Below are positions 1 through 10,184 of a stretch of DNA of 64,000 nt, piece by piece. Below the pieces are notes generated by a model, which did no database searches, was not told the origin of the DNA, and saw nothing but the letters and a program-made list of their open reading frames with translations. Origin of the DNA: Eurosta solidaginis (taxonomy: Eukaryota > Arthropoda > Insecta > Diptera > Tephritidae); contig NC_090319.1 in assembly GCF_040869045.1 (NCBI RefSeq), forward strand, positions 286,785,693-286,849,692. Reading direction: 5' to 3'. Every line of letters starts with the position of its first letter. Within the stretch, counting starts at the first letter, position 1. A program made the translations under genes and the position numbers.

Positions 1-970
1 GAATTATCTGTGGCACGGGACCGGTTTACTTGTTCACGGATGGGTCGAAGCTGGATGGAAAGGTTGGTGGGGGGGTCTTTTGTCAAGAGCTAAATTTAAG
101 CCGCAAGTTTAAGTTGGCTGATCACTGCAGTATATTCCAAGCGGAAATTGCTGCGATTAAGGATGCGGTGGATGGAATGATATCCAGTGCTACTACGGTT
201 ATGGAATTTAACATCTACTCTGATAGCCAAGCGGCTATTAAGGCTTTGAGCTCAACTACAGTGCGATCGAGGGTGGTCTGGGAGTCCCTGGACCTCGCTT
301 GCGATTGCATCGAATTATTTTACAATTAAGATTATCTGGGTCCCGGGCCATAGTGATATCCCGGGTAACTGTCAAGCGGATCTATTAACCCGCATCGGTA
401 CAAGATGGCTACATCGGATGAAGATGGCTGTAGGGATTTCGGGATCCCGCTGGCCACCTGTGGATTGCTCCTGTATAGCTGGGCCTCAAATAAGCTCAGC
501 AAACGTTGGGCAGATACCACGTCTTGCAGGGTAGCAAGATCTTTCCGGCCAAAAGTGGATGGCAGGAGGTCTGCTGAAATAATTGGGTTCACTAAGGCTC
601 ACCTATCAATGGTCATTGGGGTTTTGACAGGGCACTGTCCCATGGGTATCCATGCGGTACGTCTCAATATACTGGAAACTCCATCCTGCTGCAGCTGTAT
701 GGAGGATGATGAGGTGGAATCACCAAATCACTTTATGCTTGATTGTCCAGCTTTTGCCAGAACTAGGCGAAAGTACTTCAGTCGCGACTCACTTGGATCT
801 CCTGAGGATATATCCAAAGTTGAGATCGGTATCATTCGGAGCTTTATCGTTGTTACCCAACGATTCTCTAAGTAGCTAGATCTAAGTCACCGTTATTTTT
901 GGTGTATGTGGTATCACAACGGACCTTCGTTTTTCCAAGTGAGCTATCCTTATCAGGGCACCTACCACCT
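1..970 (+). pseudogene. LINE remnant (RNase H plus 3' zinc-finger end)
   Basis: Broken 3' part of a non-LTR retrotransposon, cut by the window start. Positions 30-326 encode an RNase H start (FTDGSK, then SDSQAAIKAL). After a frame change, 325-400 give IIWVPGHSDIPGN, the next conserved RNase H block. After a second change, 405-875 encode a C-terminal region with a Cys/His cluster (CCSC, then H-x4-C) typical of the segment after RNase H in I/LOA/R1-type LINEs. The 3' end near 961-975 carries CCTAAC-like repeats, as does the LOA-like element ending at 14591. At least two frameshifts make it nonfunctional. The clade is inferred from domain order only. Confidence 0.75.
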
Positions 971-975
971 AACCT

Positions 976-1270
976 ATTCTAATATATCATAGAAGGTTTC
1001 CTGAAAAAATCATTTCGATCGGAGCTATATATAATATATATCCCATACAACCGATCGTTCAGATAGAAAGATTTTTGCCATTTCTCCCTTAATTTCCAAT
1101 ATAAAAGCGTTAAACTTGATGATATTTATTCTAATATATCATAGAAGATTTCCGGTAAAAATCTTTTCGATCGGAGCTATATATAATATATATCCCATAC
1201 AACCGATCGTTCAGATAAGGGGGTTTTTTGCCATTTTTTATACCTTTATATTAAGTCGCTATCATGTTTG
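976..1270. repeat. DINE-1/mini-me-like sequence as a direct repeat
   Basis: Two similar copies start near 976 and 1127, 151 bp apart. Each contains GATCGGAGCTATATATAATA followed by CCCATACAACCGATCGTTCA. This resembles the conserved block of dipteran DINE-1/INE-1 (Helitron-related) repeats as I remember it. No coding potential is seen. The family name is a recollection, not a search result. Confidence 0.5.
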
Positions 1271-1317
1271 TCTAATCATTTCCATACGAATTTTTGACCC
1301 ACGGAAAAATATTTTTC

Positions 1318-3440
1318 GGTAACTTCCCGTTGAGCTAGACACTTGATACTTAGAGCACAGTTCAGATCTAGGAGACACTACAATGCAAGGAAAAAAATCC
1401 GCTAGGTGGCACACGGATCGATATATACAGAAAATTAATTTTAAAATGGAAATTTTGCGATCGACTTTTAACTAACTTCTCGGTGATCCAGAGATTTGAA
1501 ACTTAGCACATGGTTTGCGAGTCGATGGCACTACAATTCGTGGAAAACAAAATGCCGCCAGGTGGCAGATGAATCCAGATAAACGAAAATCCCTGAAAAA
1601 ACGCAGGGAATGTTGCGATCGATTTTTAAGTAACTTCCCGGTGAGCTAGAGAGCTGAAACTTGGGCCGTGAGTCAGAACCCGGTGACAATGCAATATCTG
1701 ATCCAAAAAAATTCGCATGGTTTGAGATATTAAAAAAATCTTAATTTGGGAATCTTTCAATCCATTTCTAACTAACTTCCCGGTGACCTAGAGACTTGAA
1801 ACTTGGCACACAGTTCCAGGCTTGATGACGATACAATTTATAGAAAACAAAGTTCCGCTAGGTGGCCTGCTAATTGAGATAACTAAAAATCCCTGAAAAA
1901 TGAGGGGAATCTTGCGACCAATTTTTGAGTAACTTGCCGGTGAGCTAGAGACTTGGAGCTTGGGCCGTGGGTCAGAACCCGGTGACAATGCAACATTTGA
2001 TCAAAAAAAAAATCGCTAGGTGGCGCACGCGGATCGAGATGGTAAGAAAACAAATTTTAATTGGAAATCTTTCAATCCATATTTAACTAACTTCCCGGTT
2101 ACATAGAGACTTGAAACTTGGTACTTAGTTAGAGGACTGCAGCTAGTGCTGATGACATTGATATCATCGGCCTAAACACCCGCGCTGTTAGTTCTGCTTA
2201 CTCCAAACTGGAAAAAGAAGCGGTAAAGATGGGTTTGATGGTGAATGAGGACAAAACGAAGTACCTGCTGTCATCCAGCAAAGAGTCGGCGCATACGCGC
2301 CTTGGTAACCACGCTACTGTTGGTAGCCATAATTTCGAAATAGTAAAAGACTTCGTTTATTTGAAAACCAGCATCAACACTAGCAACAACATCAGCACTG
2401 AATTCCAGCGAAGCATCAATCTTGTCAATAAATGCTACTTTGGACTAGGTAGGCAATTTAAAAGTAAAGTCCTCTCTCGGCGAAAGAAAATCATACTCTA
2501 CAAGTCACTTATCGTACCCGTCCTCCTATATGGGGCAGAAGCATGGACCATGACAACAACAGATGAAGCGGCTTTGGGAGTGTTCGAGAGAAAAGTTCGT
2601 CGAAAGATTTATGGACCTCTACGCGTTGGCGATGGTGAGTACCGAAGAATATTTAATGATGAGCTGTAAAAGCTATACGCAGACATCAACATAGTCCAGC
2701 GAATTAAAACGCAGCGGCTGCGCTGGCTAGGCCATGTTATGCGAATGAAGATGATGCTCCGGCCAAGAAAGTGTTTCTATCGGAACCCGGCTATCGAAGC
2801 AGAGGTAGAGGGCGGCCCCCACTCCGTTGGAAGGACCAGGTGGAAAACGATTTAAACTCCATTGGTGTAACCAATTGGCGCCGGTTGGCGGAGCGACTGC
2901 CGCGCCTTGTTGGACGGCCATAACCGTTTAGACGGTTAAGCCCCAATTAAGTAAGTAAGTAAGTTAGAGGACTGGTGACGATACAACTTATAGAGAACAA
3001 AGTTCCGCTAGGTGACGCGCTTGTCAAGATAACTGCAAATCCTTTAAAAACGTGGGGAATCTTGCGATCGATTTTTAAGTAACTTCCCGGTGAGCTAGAG
3101 ACCTGAAACTTGGGCCGTGAGTCAGAACCCGGTGGCAATGTAATATTTGATCAACAAAATTTCGCTAGGTGGCGCATGAATCGAGTTATTAAGAGAATTA
3201 ATTTTGATTTGAGAATCTTTCAATCCAATTTTAACTAACTTCCCGGTTACCTAGAGACTTGAAACTTACCACTTAGTTAGAGGCCTAGTGACAATACAAC
3301 TTATAGAAACAAATTTCCGCTAGGTGGCGCGGTAGTCAAGATAACTGCCAATCCTTGAAAAACGAGGAGCCTCTTGCAATCGATTTTTAAGTAACTTCCC
3401 TGTGACTAGAGACTTGAAACTTGGGCCGTCAGAAAAAAAG
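1318..3440. repeat. ~155-bp tandem satellite array, interrupted
   Basis: Nine units each start with a TAACTTCCCGGTGA-like motif, at about 1320, 1473, 1631, 1773, 1930, 2098, 3080, 3236 and 3392. Taking out the 835-bp insertion at 2140-2974, the mean spacing is about 155 bp. Two unit types alternate: one has GAAACTTGGGCCGTGAGTC and the other a GAAACTTGGCACACAGTT-like sequence, giving a higher-order unit near 310 bp. Units also share CGCTAGGTGGC. The array decays after about 3440. No coding is supported. Confidence 0.8.
2140..2961 (+). mobile_element. 5'-truncated RTE-clade LINE insertion
   Basis: This insertion splits the satellite. AGTTAGAGGACTG occurs at 2127-2139 and again at 2962-2974, a 13-bp target-site duplication. 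The left end starts at the reverse-transcriptase ADD box (GCTGATGAC at 2148-2156), so the copy is truncated at the catalytic motif. The open frame continues to 2669 and includes VNEDKTKYL, LYGAEAW and ERKVRRKIYG. Downstream sequence still encodes LRWLGHVMRM. The 3' end is a TAAG microsatellite (TAAGTAAGTAAGT, about 2949-2961), the same tail as the related copy ending at 50118. RTE/BovB-like clade is inferred from these motifs. Confidence 0.85.
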
Positions 3441-4884
3441 TGAAAATAAAAAGATGATAAAAAAATTTTAAGGACTACCTTTATATAAATGGACCAAAAA
3501 ATAGAAGGCAATTTTTCCTTTAATACAGACATAATTTTATTGAATTTTTACTAAAATACTTTGACAATAGCTCTTGTAAAAGAATTTTGGGATTTAAAAT
3601 TATAAATCGTGAATTATTATTTATTTATTATATTTATCTTAAAAATCGTTTAGGTATTTACATCTGTTCGCTATATATTTCTTATCTTATACATCCGTTT
3701 ATTTGGAGATCACGAACGGGATAAAATTATTGTTCAGCCCCATGTGCCGAAGACAGTCCCGTCCTTACTTGTTTTTTATTAAGTCTTTTCAGGCACATTT
3801 GTCTGATAATAATATCACGGATTTATGACCATCGATTGTTTATTTATTGGATAGAAATAAATTGTGTGAGAAAATTTAATATTAAGTATACAAGGCATAT
3901 AAAAAAGTATGTAATTCAGTTGCACTTAAAAATAGTTTGGGATTACGAATGACTGAGCGCTCTATTGTTAGTTATTCTTTTTCCATTGGCTTTAAAGTTA
4001 AAAAGAGCGTTTCCTTTCCCGTTTATAAGTTTTTATGAGTGGCGAGTTATTAATTGACAATTATTGCTTGAATGATACGACGACATTCCATACTTTCTAA
4101 TACTTAAAAGATGGGTTGGGAATTCCATCTTTCTATAAACATCCCATATCGAGTGCGACCTCTGGAGTGCGCTGACCTAATAAGTACAGAACTTCCAAGG
4201 TGCAAAGTGCCGTACAACTAAGATGAAAAAACTTTAGATAGTCTAATATTCCTCTGCCTTAGCACAAGACTTTGAGATTTGGCATAAAACATATAGGTCA
4301 GCAAACTTGTAGGAAGAATTAAAATTATTCAAGGTTCGATTCGAGCTCAAGGCCAGAACAATAATTTTTTTCTAATGATAATTATTGTTATTTTTAAATT
4401 TTTCCAAATTTGAAAAATTGTATTTGGTTTTGGAATAGTAAGTAGAAAATTTTTTCAGACAACCTGCCATAGCTGTGCAGATAGATTCATTTCTAAGGGT
4501 GCTAAGCTTTCATCATCAATACGCTTTAGGCACGCTGCGCTAACCATTTAGCTATACTGCGGTGGTTTGTTTGACTGACAAATTGCTACTTCTATTCCTT
4601 CTTACCAGCTATATTTATTCAGTGTTGCGCCAATCAATGCAAATCAGTTATAACTACGTTTATAGCTTCTCATATGCGCGTGTATATGTGAGTGATACTT
4701 GCACAAATTATTGCCTAATTTTGGGAGTATCTCAGATATATGCATGTGTTTGTGCGTTGCTCTCCGCTGCTTGTATGGACATATGTATGGACATAGTGAT
4801 TGATTTATTGATGTGCATACAAGCCACTGTTTAGTGTTGGCTTAGAAATGATAGTATCCCTTAGTGTTGCTAATATTCATCACA
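3441..4884. other. No gene seen
   Basis: AT-rich sequence without supported coding. Near 4505-4566 the minus strand has an A-box-like stretch (TAGCTAAATGGTTAGCGC) arranged like the heads of SINEs elsewhere in the window; it may be a worn SINE head. Short open frames here (for example 4562-4834) show no recognisable protein. Confidence 0.5.
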
Positions 4885-4888
4885 ATAT

Positions 4889-5557
4889 TGTAACGAATTT
4901 GCTTGCAAATCCTCTTATTTGCAATCCTCTGCTACGTTCGAATCACTAAACTGTTGAATAAATAACTCCAATATTGAATAATGGAAAAATGGCCTTTATT
5001 AAAGTACTTCACAATAACACTTATACTTTGCTACTCGCTGACTTAATAACCAAACTGATTGACAGCTCAAATGAAGCTCTACTATTCAAAATAATACTGC
5101 TATAGCTCGCTAGATAGCGCTTAATCCAAATCTCAAATCAAACTGAATCACTTCTTACTCGCTTGTGCCGCTTTTATAGTTTACGCTGCATACATCTAGG
5201 CTCTTCTATTTCCAGAACTTACCAACTATATTCGTGTGTGTATAGTTCTCATATAGTTTCTACTTGTTTACAATTGTCTACTTTTTAGCGCTTCTCAGCT
5301 GTACATATGTGAGTTTGTAGTTTACAGTCTCCCGCACACACATAAGCGTATAAGTAAATTCATCTGTGTGTAACATCTCATCTCTCGCTGCCTTGTATGT
5401 AAATGTTGCTCGTCGGAATGTGTACATATGTGTAGACGCAATCATTGATTCGATAATGTAGATACATAATGATTGAATTATTGATGTGAATTCACGTCAC
5501 TGCTTAGCATCGGCCTGGAGATGGCAGCACTCCTTAGTTTTGCTAATATTCGTAACA
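4889..5557 (-). repeat. 3' LTR of the Gypsy-like element
   Basis: 669-bp LTR. On the minus strand it begins TGTTACGAATATTAGC and ends AAATTCGTTACA. A TATAAAAG box and an AATAAAGG polyadenylation-type motif lie in the usual order on that strand. It looks identical to 8029-8697 on direct reading. Confidence 0.92.
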
Positions 5558-5568
5558 CTGCCCTCCAC

Positions 5569-7977
5569 CTAAGTCTGATCGTCCCGATCAGACAAATCTC
5601 CCGATCTAACTGCCGCTAGCATCTCCAAATGTACCACTCTTCTAATTCGTGGTTTCCCAGTGGTTTGTATGCGGTAGATGGTATCACTGATCTTCTTCAC
5701 AACTTTGTACGGGCCTTTCCAACTGCACCGAAATTTGGCTGGAACACCTTTCCGCCGGTGTGGGTTGTTTAAGTGTACCAAATCTCCCTCCAAGAACCCT
5801 TCCGAATTATTGTTCTCATTGTCCCTGCGTTTGATCTTACTACTCATTATCCTTAGTCGTTCCCTCGCACTCTGTTGTTTGACCAATGGACTACTTCGCA
5901 GAGATTGCGCTTGACGGATTGGCTTGACAGTATCGTTCCGCCGTTTCCCAAGAGAAGTGCGCGATGGCTTGAAACAACCCTTGCATGCTTCCTGCAAAAT
6001 TCTTGCAGTCGTTTTAGTGCGTCCATTTGGGTTTGTCAATGCCGGTGTTTTTCTCGCAGGTACTTTTGATTTCGCTTTGTTTGGCCCATTCGTTTCATCA
6101 ACCTTTACTTTTGACTTTCGTGGCCTTTTTCGACTTTTCTCCACAAGTACTCGATTACTGCTGAAACCTTTTTCCAAACTAAAGTTAAGTGGTATGTCCT
6201 GGTTCTTATAGCGCATAATTTTTCTCCGCATATCGATCCTGACGTCATGGTCAACCAGGAAATCCACTCCCAATATAACTTCATCAACAATCTCCGCCAC
6301 AACGAATTTGTGTAAAACCATGACCTTCCCAATTAATACCTCACAAACCACTTCGCCTTGGACTTGATTATACTCGCCTGTGACCGTACGCAACCTTGCT
6401 CCAGGTAATGACTTTACTCTCCTGTAGACCAAATCAGATCGAATCAAGGAATGAGATGCCCCCGTATCTACAGTCAGTACACGCTCTTTACCATCCACAT
6501 TCCCTCTGACGGTAAGACTGCTTGATTTCCTTCCAATTTGCGACACAGATATCACAGGGCATTCAATAGCTGGATCTAGCTCTCTACCTCTTACTCGCTC
6601 TTGCTCATCTCCTCCAGCTTTGCGTTTACGGCCACCCACATTGTTGGAACTATTAAGACCAAGATCGCAATGACGTGCTATGTGACCGGACTTCCCGCAT
6701 TTGAAGCATTTGATAACTTTTTCACTTCGCTTTTGCGATCCTTTCAGTGCCTCCAATATTGCGTCTACCCACTCTGGCCTTTCTACTTCCACACGGCGTG
6801 CTTTGAAAACTGGCTTACACAGAAGCGACGCTGTTTCTTGAATCAGAGCTTGTGACACCGTTTCTGCGAATGTTGGCTTTGGGTTTGCGTATGTAGCTCG
6901 CTTTGTTTCGACGTCTCGTATGCCATTTATAAAACTCTGGATTTTTACCCTCTCGGTGTATTCCACGGGTGCGTCTGCATTTGCGAGATGAGCCAACCTT
7001 TCAACATCTGAAGCAAACTCCTGCAATGTCTCATTTGCTTTTTGGTAGCGGTTTTGCAACTCAATTTGGAATATCTGTTTCCTATGCTCGCTTCCATAAC
7101 GTCGTTCTACAGCAGCCATCAATGCTTCATAATTGTTCCGCTCTCCTTCGGGAATCGTCTGTAGAATTTCCGCTGCTGGCCCCTTCAATGCCACGAATAG
7201 TGCAGCAACTTTATCTTCCACATTCCAGTTGTTCACTGCTGCGGTCTTCTCAAACTGTAGCTTAAAGACCTGGAAAGGAACAGAACCGTCAAAGGATGGT
7301 GTTTTTACCTTTGTATTGCTTGCTGAAACAGCTGGGCGGTTTAGTTGTAACTGCTCCATACGACCTTTTAACGCTTCTATTTCGGCATCAATTTTGTCCT
7401 CGAGTTGTAAAATTTTTGCATCCTGCTCTTCCAGTTTCACAAAGAGCTGCGCTGATACCTGTTCCGAAATTTGTGCCGACATTTCAGATATACGTGCCTC
7501 TTGCGCTTCCAGTTGAGATGCCAAATATGTCTTCTGTTCTTCCAATTGTGTCTCCATCTTTGATGTAATCTGTGTCGACATTTCTGCCATACGCGTTTCT
7601 TGTGCTTCAATCTTCGATGTTATGCGTGTCTCCTGCGATTCTAGTTGTGATGCCATATATGTCTTCTGTTCTTCCAGCTGTGATGACATATTTGTGGATA
7701 TTTGTGATGACATTTCGGACATTTGTGCCGATATTGCAGCCAATATCATGTTCAGGTCTGTGTTCGCCATTGTCTGCGGTGTTTCATTTTTCTCTTCAAT
7801 TTTTGTTGTCTCCTCGCCATCAAGATGAAAGACATGCTCTTCCACATCAATTCCTTCTGCTTCCATTGCTTCTCGTAGCCGTGCCTGAAGTTCGAGTTTA
7901 ACGCCGCTTGTATTCAATCCACGGCTCTCCAACTCCTTCTTCAGTTGCGGGATCTTCAATTCACTTAACTTTGCCAT
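5569..7977 (-). CDS. Gag-protease fused to integrase tail (retrotransposon)
   Basis: 802-aa uninterrupted frame starting just inside the 5' LTR. Residues 1-40 form a SAP-like segment (LSELKIPQLKKELESRGL). About 75-215 are heptad-like Gln/Glu/Met-rich coiled coil with near-repeats of EEQKTYxASQLE. About 215-400 fit a retrotransposon Gag capsid. The zinc knuckle CFKCGKSGHIARHC is at 424-437. An aspartic protease follows, with DTGAS at 504-508 and ILGVDF at 568-573. After a basic linker (about 610-700) the frame jumps to an integrase C-terminal domain (GPYKVV near 755, then IRRVVHLEML). RT, RNase H and the integrase core are absent, yet the frame is kept. The product would be a Gag-PR fusion with a nucleic-acid-binding tail. 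Confidence 0.88.
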   Translation of the reverse strand: MAKLSELKIPQLKKELESRGLNTSGVKLELQARLREAMEAEGIDVEEHVFHLDGEETTKIEEKNETPQTMANTDLNMILAAISAQMSEMSSQISTNMSSQLEEQKTYMASQLESQETRITSKIEAQETRMAEMSTQITSKMETQLEEQKTYLASQLEAQEARISEMSAQISEQVSAQLFVKLEEQDAKILQLEDKIDAEIEALKGRMEQLQLNRPAVSASNTKVKTPSFDGSVPFQVFKLQFEKTAAVNNWNVEDKVAALFVALKGPAAEILQTIPEGERNNYEALMAAVERRYGSEHRKQIFQIELQNRYQKANETLQEFASDVERLAHLANADAPVEYTERVKIQSFINGIRDVETKRATYANPKPTFAETVSQALIQETASLLCKPVFKARRVEVERPEWVDAILEALKGSQKRSEKVIKCFKCGKSGHIARHCDLGLNSSNNVGGRKRKAGGDEQERVRGRELDPAIECPVISVSQIGRKSSSLTVRGNVDGKERVLTVDTGASHSLIRSDLVYRRVKSLPGARLRTVTGEYNQVQGEVVCEVLIGKVMVLHKFVVAEIVDEVILGVDFLVDHDVRIDMRRKIMRYKNQDIPLNFSLEKGFSSNRVLVEKSRKRPRKSKVKVDETNGPNKAKSKVPARKTPALTNPNGRTKTTARILQEACKGCFKPSRTSLGKRRNDTVKPIRQAQSLRSSPLVKQQSARERLRIMSSKIKRRDNENNNSEGFLEGDLVHLNNPHRRKGVPAKFRCSWKGPYKVVKKISDTIYRIQTTGKPRIRRVVHLEMLAAVRSGDLSDRDDQT

Positions 7978-8010
7978 GTCCTTGTTGTCCTCTAGAATTT
8001 ATTCAACAAT

Positions 8011-8028
8011 TCCTCTTCTGACACCAAT
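8011..8028 (-). other. Primer-binding site of the LTR element
   Basis: On the minus strand the first bases after the 5' LTR (plus a short gap) read TGGTGTCAGAAGAGGAA. The first nine match the complement of a tRNA-Leu acceptor end (CTGACACCA). The tRNA assignment is from memory. Confidence 0.6.
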
Positions 8029-8697
8029 TGTAACGAATTTGCTTGCAAATCCTCTTATTTGCAATCCTCTGCTACGTTCGAATCACTAAACTGTTGAATA
8101 AATAACTCCAATATTGAATAATGGAAAAATGGCCTTTATTAAAGTACTTCACAATAACACTTATACTTTGCTACTCGCTGACTTAATAACCAAACTGATT
8201 GACAGCTCAAATGAAGCTCTACTATTCAAAATAATACTGCTATAGCTCGCTAGATAGCGCTTAATCCAAATCTCAAATCAAACTGAATCACTTCTTACTC
8301 GCTTGTGCCGCTTTTATAGTTTACGCTGCATACATCTAGGCTCTTCTATTTCCAGAACTTACCAACTATATTCGTGTGTGTATAGTTCTCATATAGTTTC
8401 TACTTGTTTACAATTGTCTACTTTTTAGCGCTTCTCAGCTGTACATATGTGAGTTTGTAGTTTACAGTCTCCCGCACACACATAAGCGTATAAGTAAATT
8501 CATCTGTGTGTAACATCTCATCTCTCGCTGCCTTGTATGTAAATGTTGCTCGTCGGAATGTGTACATATGTGTAGACGCAATCATTGATTCGATAATGTA
8601 GATACATAATGATTGAATTATTGATGTGAATTCACGTCACTGCTTAGCATCGGCCTGGAGATGGCAGCACTCCTTAGTTTTGCTAATATTCGTAACA
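8029..8697 (-). repeat. 5' LTR of the Gypsy-like element
   Basis: 669 bp, matching the other LTR position for position by eye. Its right edge abuts the ATAT target duplication at 8698-8701. Near-identity implies a recent insertion or recent gene conversion between the LTRs. Confidence 0.92.
8311..8320 (-). promoter_or_regulatory. TATA box in the 5' LTR
   Basis: The minus strand reads CTATAAAAG here, about two thirds of the way into the LTR from its 3' side. The same box is in the other LTR near 5171-5180, and a related solo LTR has TATAAAAGCAGC at 43769. Likely the element's core promoter. Confidence 0.55.
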
Positions 8698-8701
8698 ATA
8701 T

Positions 8702-9176
8702 TAATGAATAGAAAGCGACCTATGATGTCCGATTTGGCGGAACACATAACACATACATTGAATGTTTTTTTTTTTTTTGAGTGGTAAGTGACAACTTTTA
8801 TTTATTTTATACTAAAAAATAAAAAAACACACACCTTAATTTCACTTAAATAATAATTTTTTATTTTGTAACTAAAATTTCAAAAACAATACAAATTGTT
8901 TCGACACTCGCGTTGTGCCTTCTTCAGTTGTTTGTGTCTACTAACATAATACATAGAGTCCAGTAGAAGTGACATCAAAATATTTTGGAGTTCGAGGAGG
9001 GACAAGCATACGTGGCGCAGAGTCGAGTAAAGTTTTGGAAGGATTATGTATTGAGGACTTAGATTGTAACAAATTGTCAGGAAAAAATCCTTGTAATAAT
9101 GAGTCACTAAAAGAACTAAATAGAGTGAGAAATAATAGGCAATTAAATAAAGACTAAAGACTTGAAAATAAAATAG
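8702..9176. other. No gene seen; AT-rich flank
   Basis: Contains a T14-type run near 8768 and two short open frames on opposite strands (8880-9107 minus, 8969-9157 plus) with no recognised motif. Could be part of an old mobile element next to the hairpin MITE; nothing supports a gene. Confidence 0.4.
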
Positions 9177-9328
9177 ATTAAAAAAATTTTTAAGTTAAAC
9201 GGTTTTATTGAAAACAATACTTACATGAATTAATAATAATACTAAAAGCTGGAAAATAATTAGGTAGGTCCTAGGTACTAGTCATCACACTCCTCATCAA
9301 TCTGGGGCGTTGATGCGACAACTAAAAT
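9177..9328 (+). repeat. Left arm of a split hairpin MITE
   Basis: This ~150-bp stretch matches the reverse complement of 14668-14836 along its length, sharing AAGTTAAACGGTTTTATTG, TAGGTAGGTCCTAGGTACTA and CATCACACTCCTCATCAATC. The two arms with ~100 bp of loop would form a 430-440-bp palindromic MITE. The 5.2-kb LINE at 9348-14591 now sits in its loop. The transposon family is not recognised. Confidence 0.7.
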
Positions 9329-10058
9329 TTCCATTGATAGTCATAAGTAAGACCCCCTCACTAGAGTAGGCACCTTGTCGTTGGTGTGAGGGCTTAGCCG
9401 AACTCCATAGCGCCCAACTATGAGGCGGAGCTGTTTAGGACTGACATCTACGCCGTTCGCTTCATAAGAGGGCGGCGGGATGTCGGTGACCAAGAACTGC
9501 CAACCCCCTAATCCAGGGTGTTATGCGGACGGTGCCTATTGGACGATTTGCAGCCAGGGGATAAATTTGGCTGTATTCGAACGGAGCCTTCCCGATACCC
9601 GGCCACCTCGGGAAGTATTAATGGCCTTACCACAGTAAGGGGCGCTGTTGCGGCTGACGGTTCTTTCCCCGTATATATTACTGGACCGCTGAGCCCGCCT
9701 TGTCGGGCAGGTGGTCGTACGACCAAGATGAACGACTCATTACCTGATTGTAATAAGGTCGATGTAAAGAGGAGAACTGAGTCGCAATCCAAGTAGGACA
9801 AATACGAATTAAGCGATGCGTCGGACTCTGGGAGCGAGAGTAGTGCTGATTCAATGAACTCCGTGTTGGAGAAACACACAAATGAAAATGGAGTAGAAGA
9901 GTGGAGAAAGGGTACGGAGCAGAGGAAGTAAAAGAGCTCTCTCGCAGTACCGTGCAGCATTAAGAATTGTACAACGCTTGGGAGCAGTGGTCGATCCAAC
10001 AGAAGTGAAGACCGAGCGCTTGGAATGGGCCCATGAGGAAATAGGAGATAAACCAAAG

Positions 10059-10184
10059 GGAGATAACGCTAAGACTCCGGTTTCTCGGAGATGCTAAATG
10101 GAGTTAACGCTAAGACTCCGGCTTTCTCGGAGGTGCCAAAGGGAGATAACACTAAGACTCCGGCTTTTCCCGAGAAGATGAGTG
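10059..10184 (+). repeat. 42-bp tandem repeat, three units, in LINE ORF1
   Basis: Three copies of a 42-nt unit contain GCTAAGACTCCGG (last copy ACTAAGACTCCGG) followed by CTTTCTCGG-like sequence. Being a multiple of three, the unit adds 14 residues per copy and gives the N-terminal NAKTPAFSEVPKGD / NTKTPAFPEK pattern. Confidence 0.7.

Larger units (their letters stand above)
4889..8697 (-). mobile_element. Gypsy-like LTR retrotransposon, internally deleted
   Basis: Complete outer structure of a minus-strand LTR element of 3.8 kb. Two 669-bp LTRs (4889-5557 and 8029-8697) look identical by eye, and the element is flanked by a 4-bp target duplication ATAT (4885-4888 and 8698-8701). Next to the 5' LTR the minus strand reads TGGTGTCAGAAG, a primer-binding site matching the tRNA-Leu 3' end as I recall it. 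Next to the 3' LTR is a purine tract, AGGTGGAGGGCAG. The one internal frame keeps Gag, protease and the integrase tail but lacks reverse transcriptase, RNase H and the integrase core. It is therefore a recent, probably non-autonomous copy that would need help from intact relatives. Confidence 0.92.

Noticed and set aside
4505..4566. Possible tRNA gene (A-box-like stretch on the minus strand)
   Set aside because: No B box on the same strand at the right spacing and no cloverleaf; more like a worn SINE head.
6601..7901. Several plus-strand frames across the Gag region
   Set aside because: Shadows of the 802-codon minus-strand Gag-protease frame, without recognisable content.
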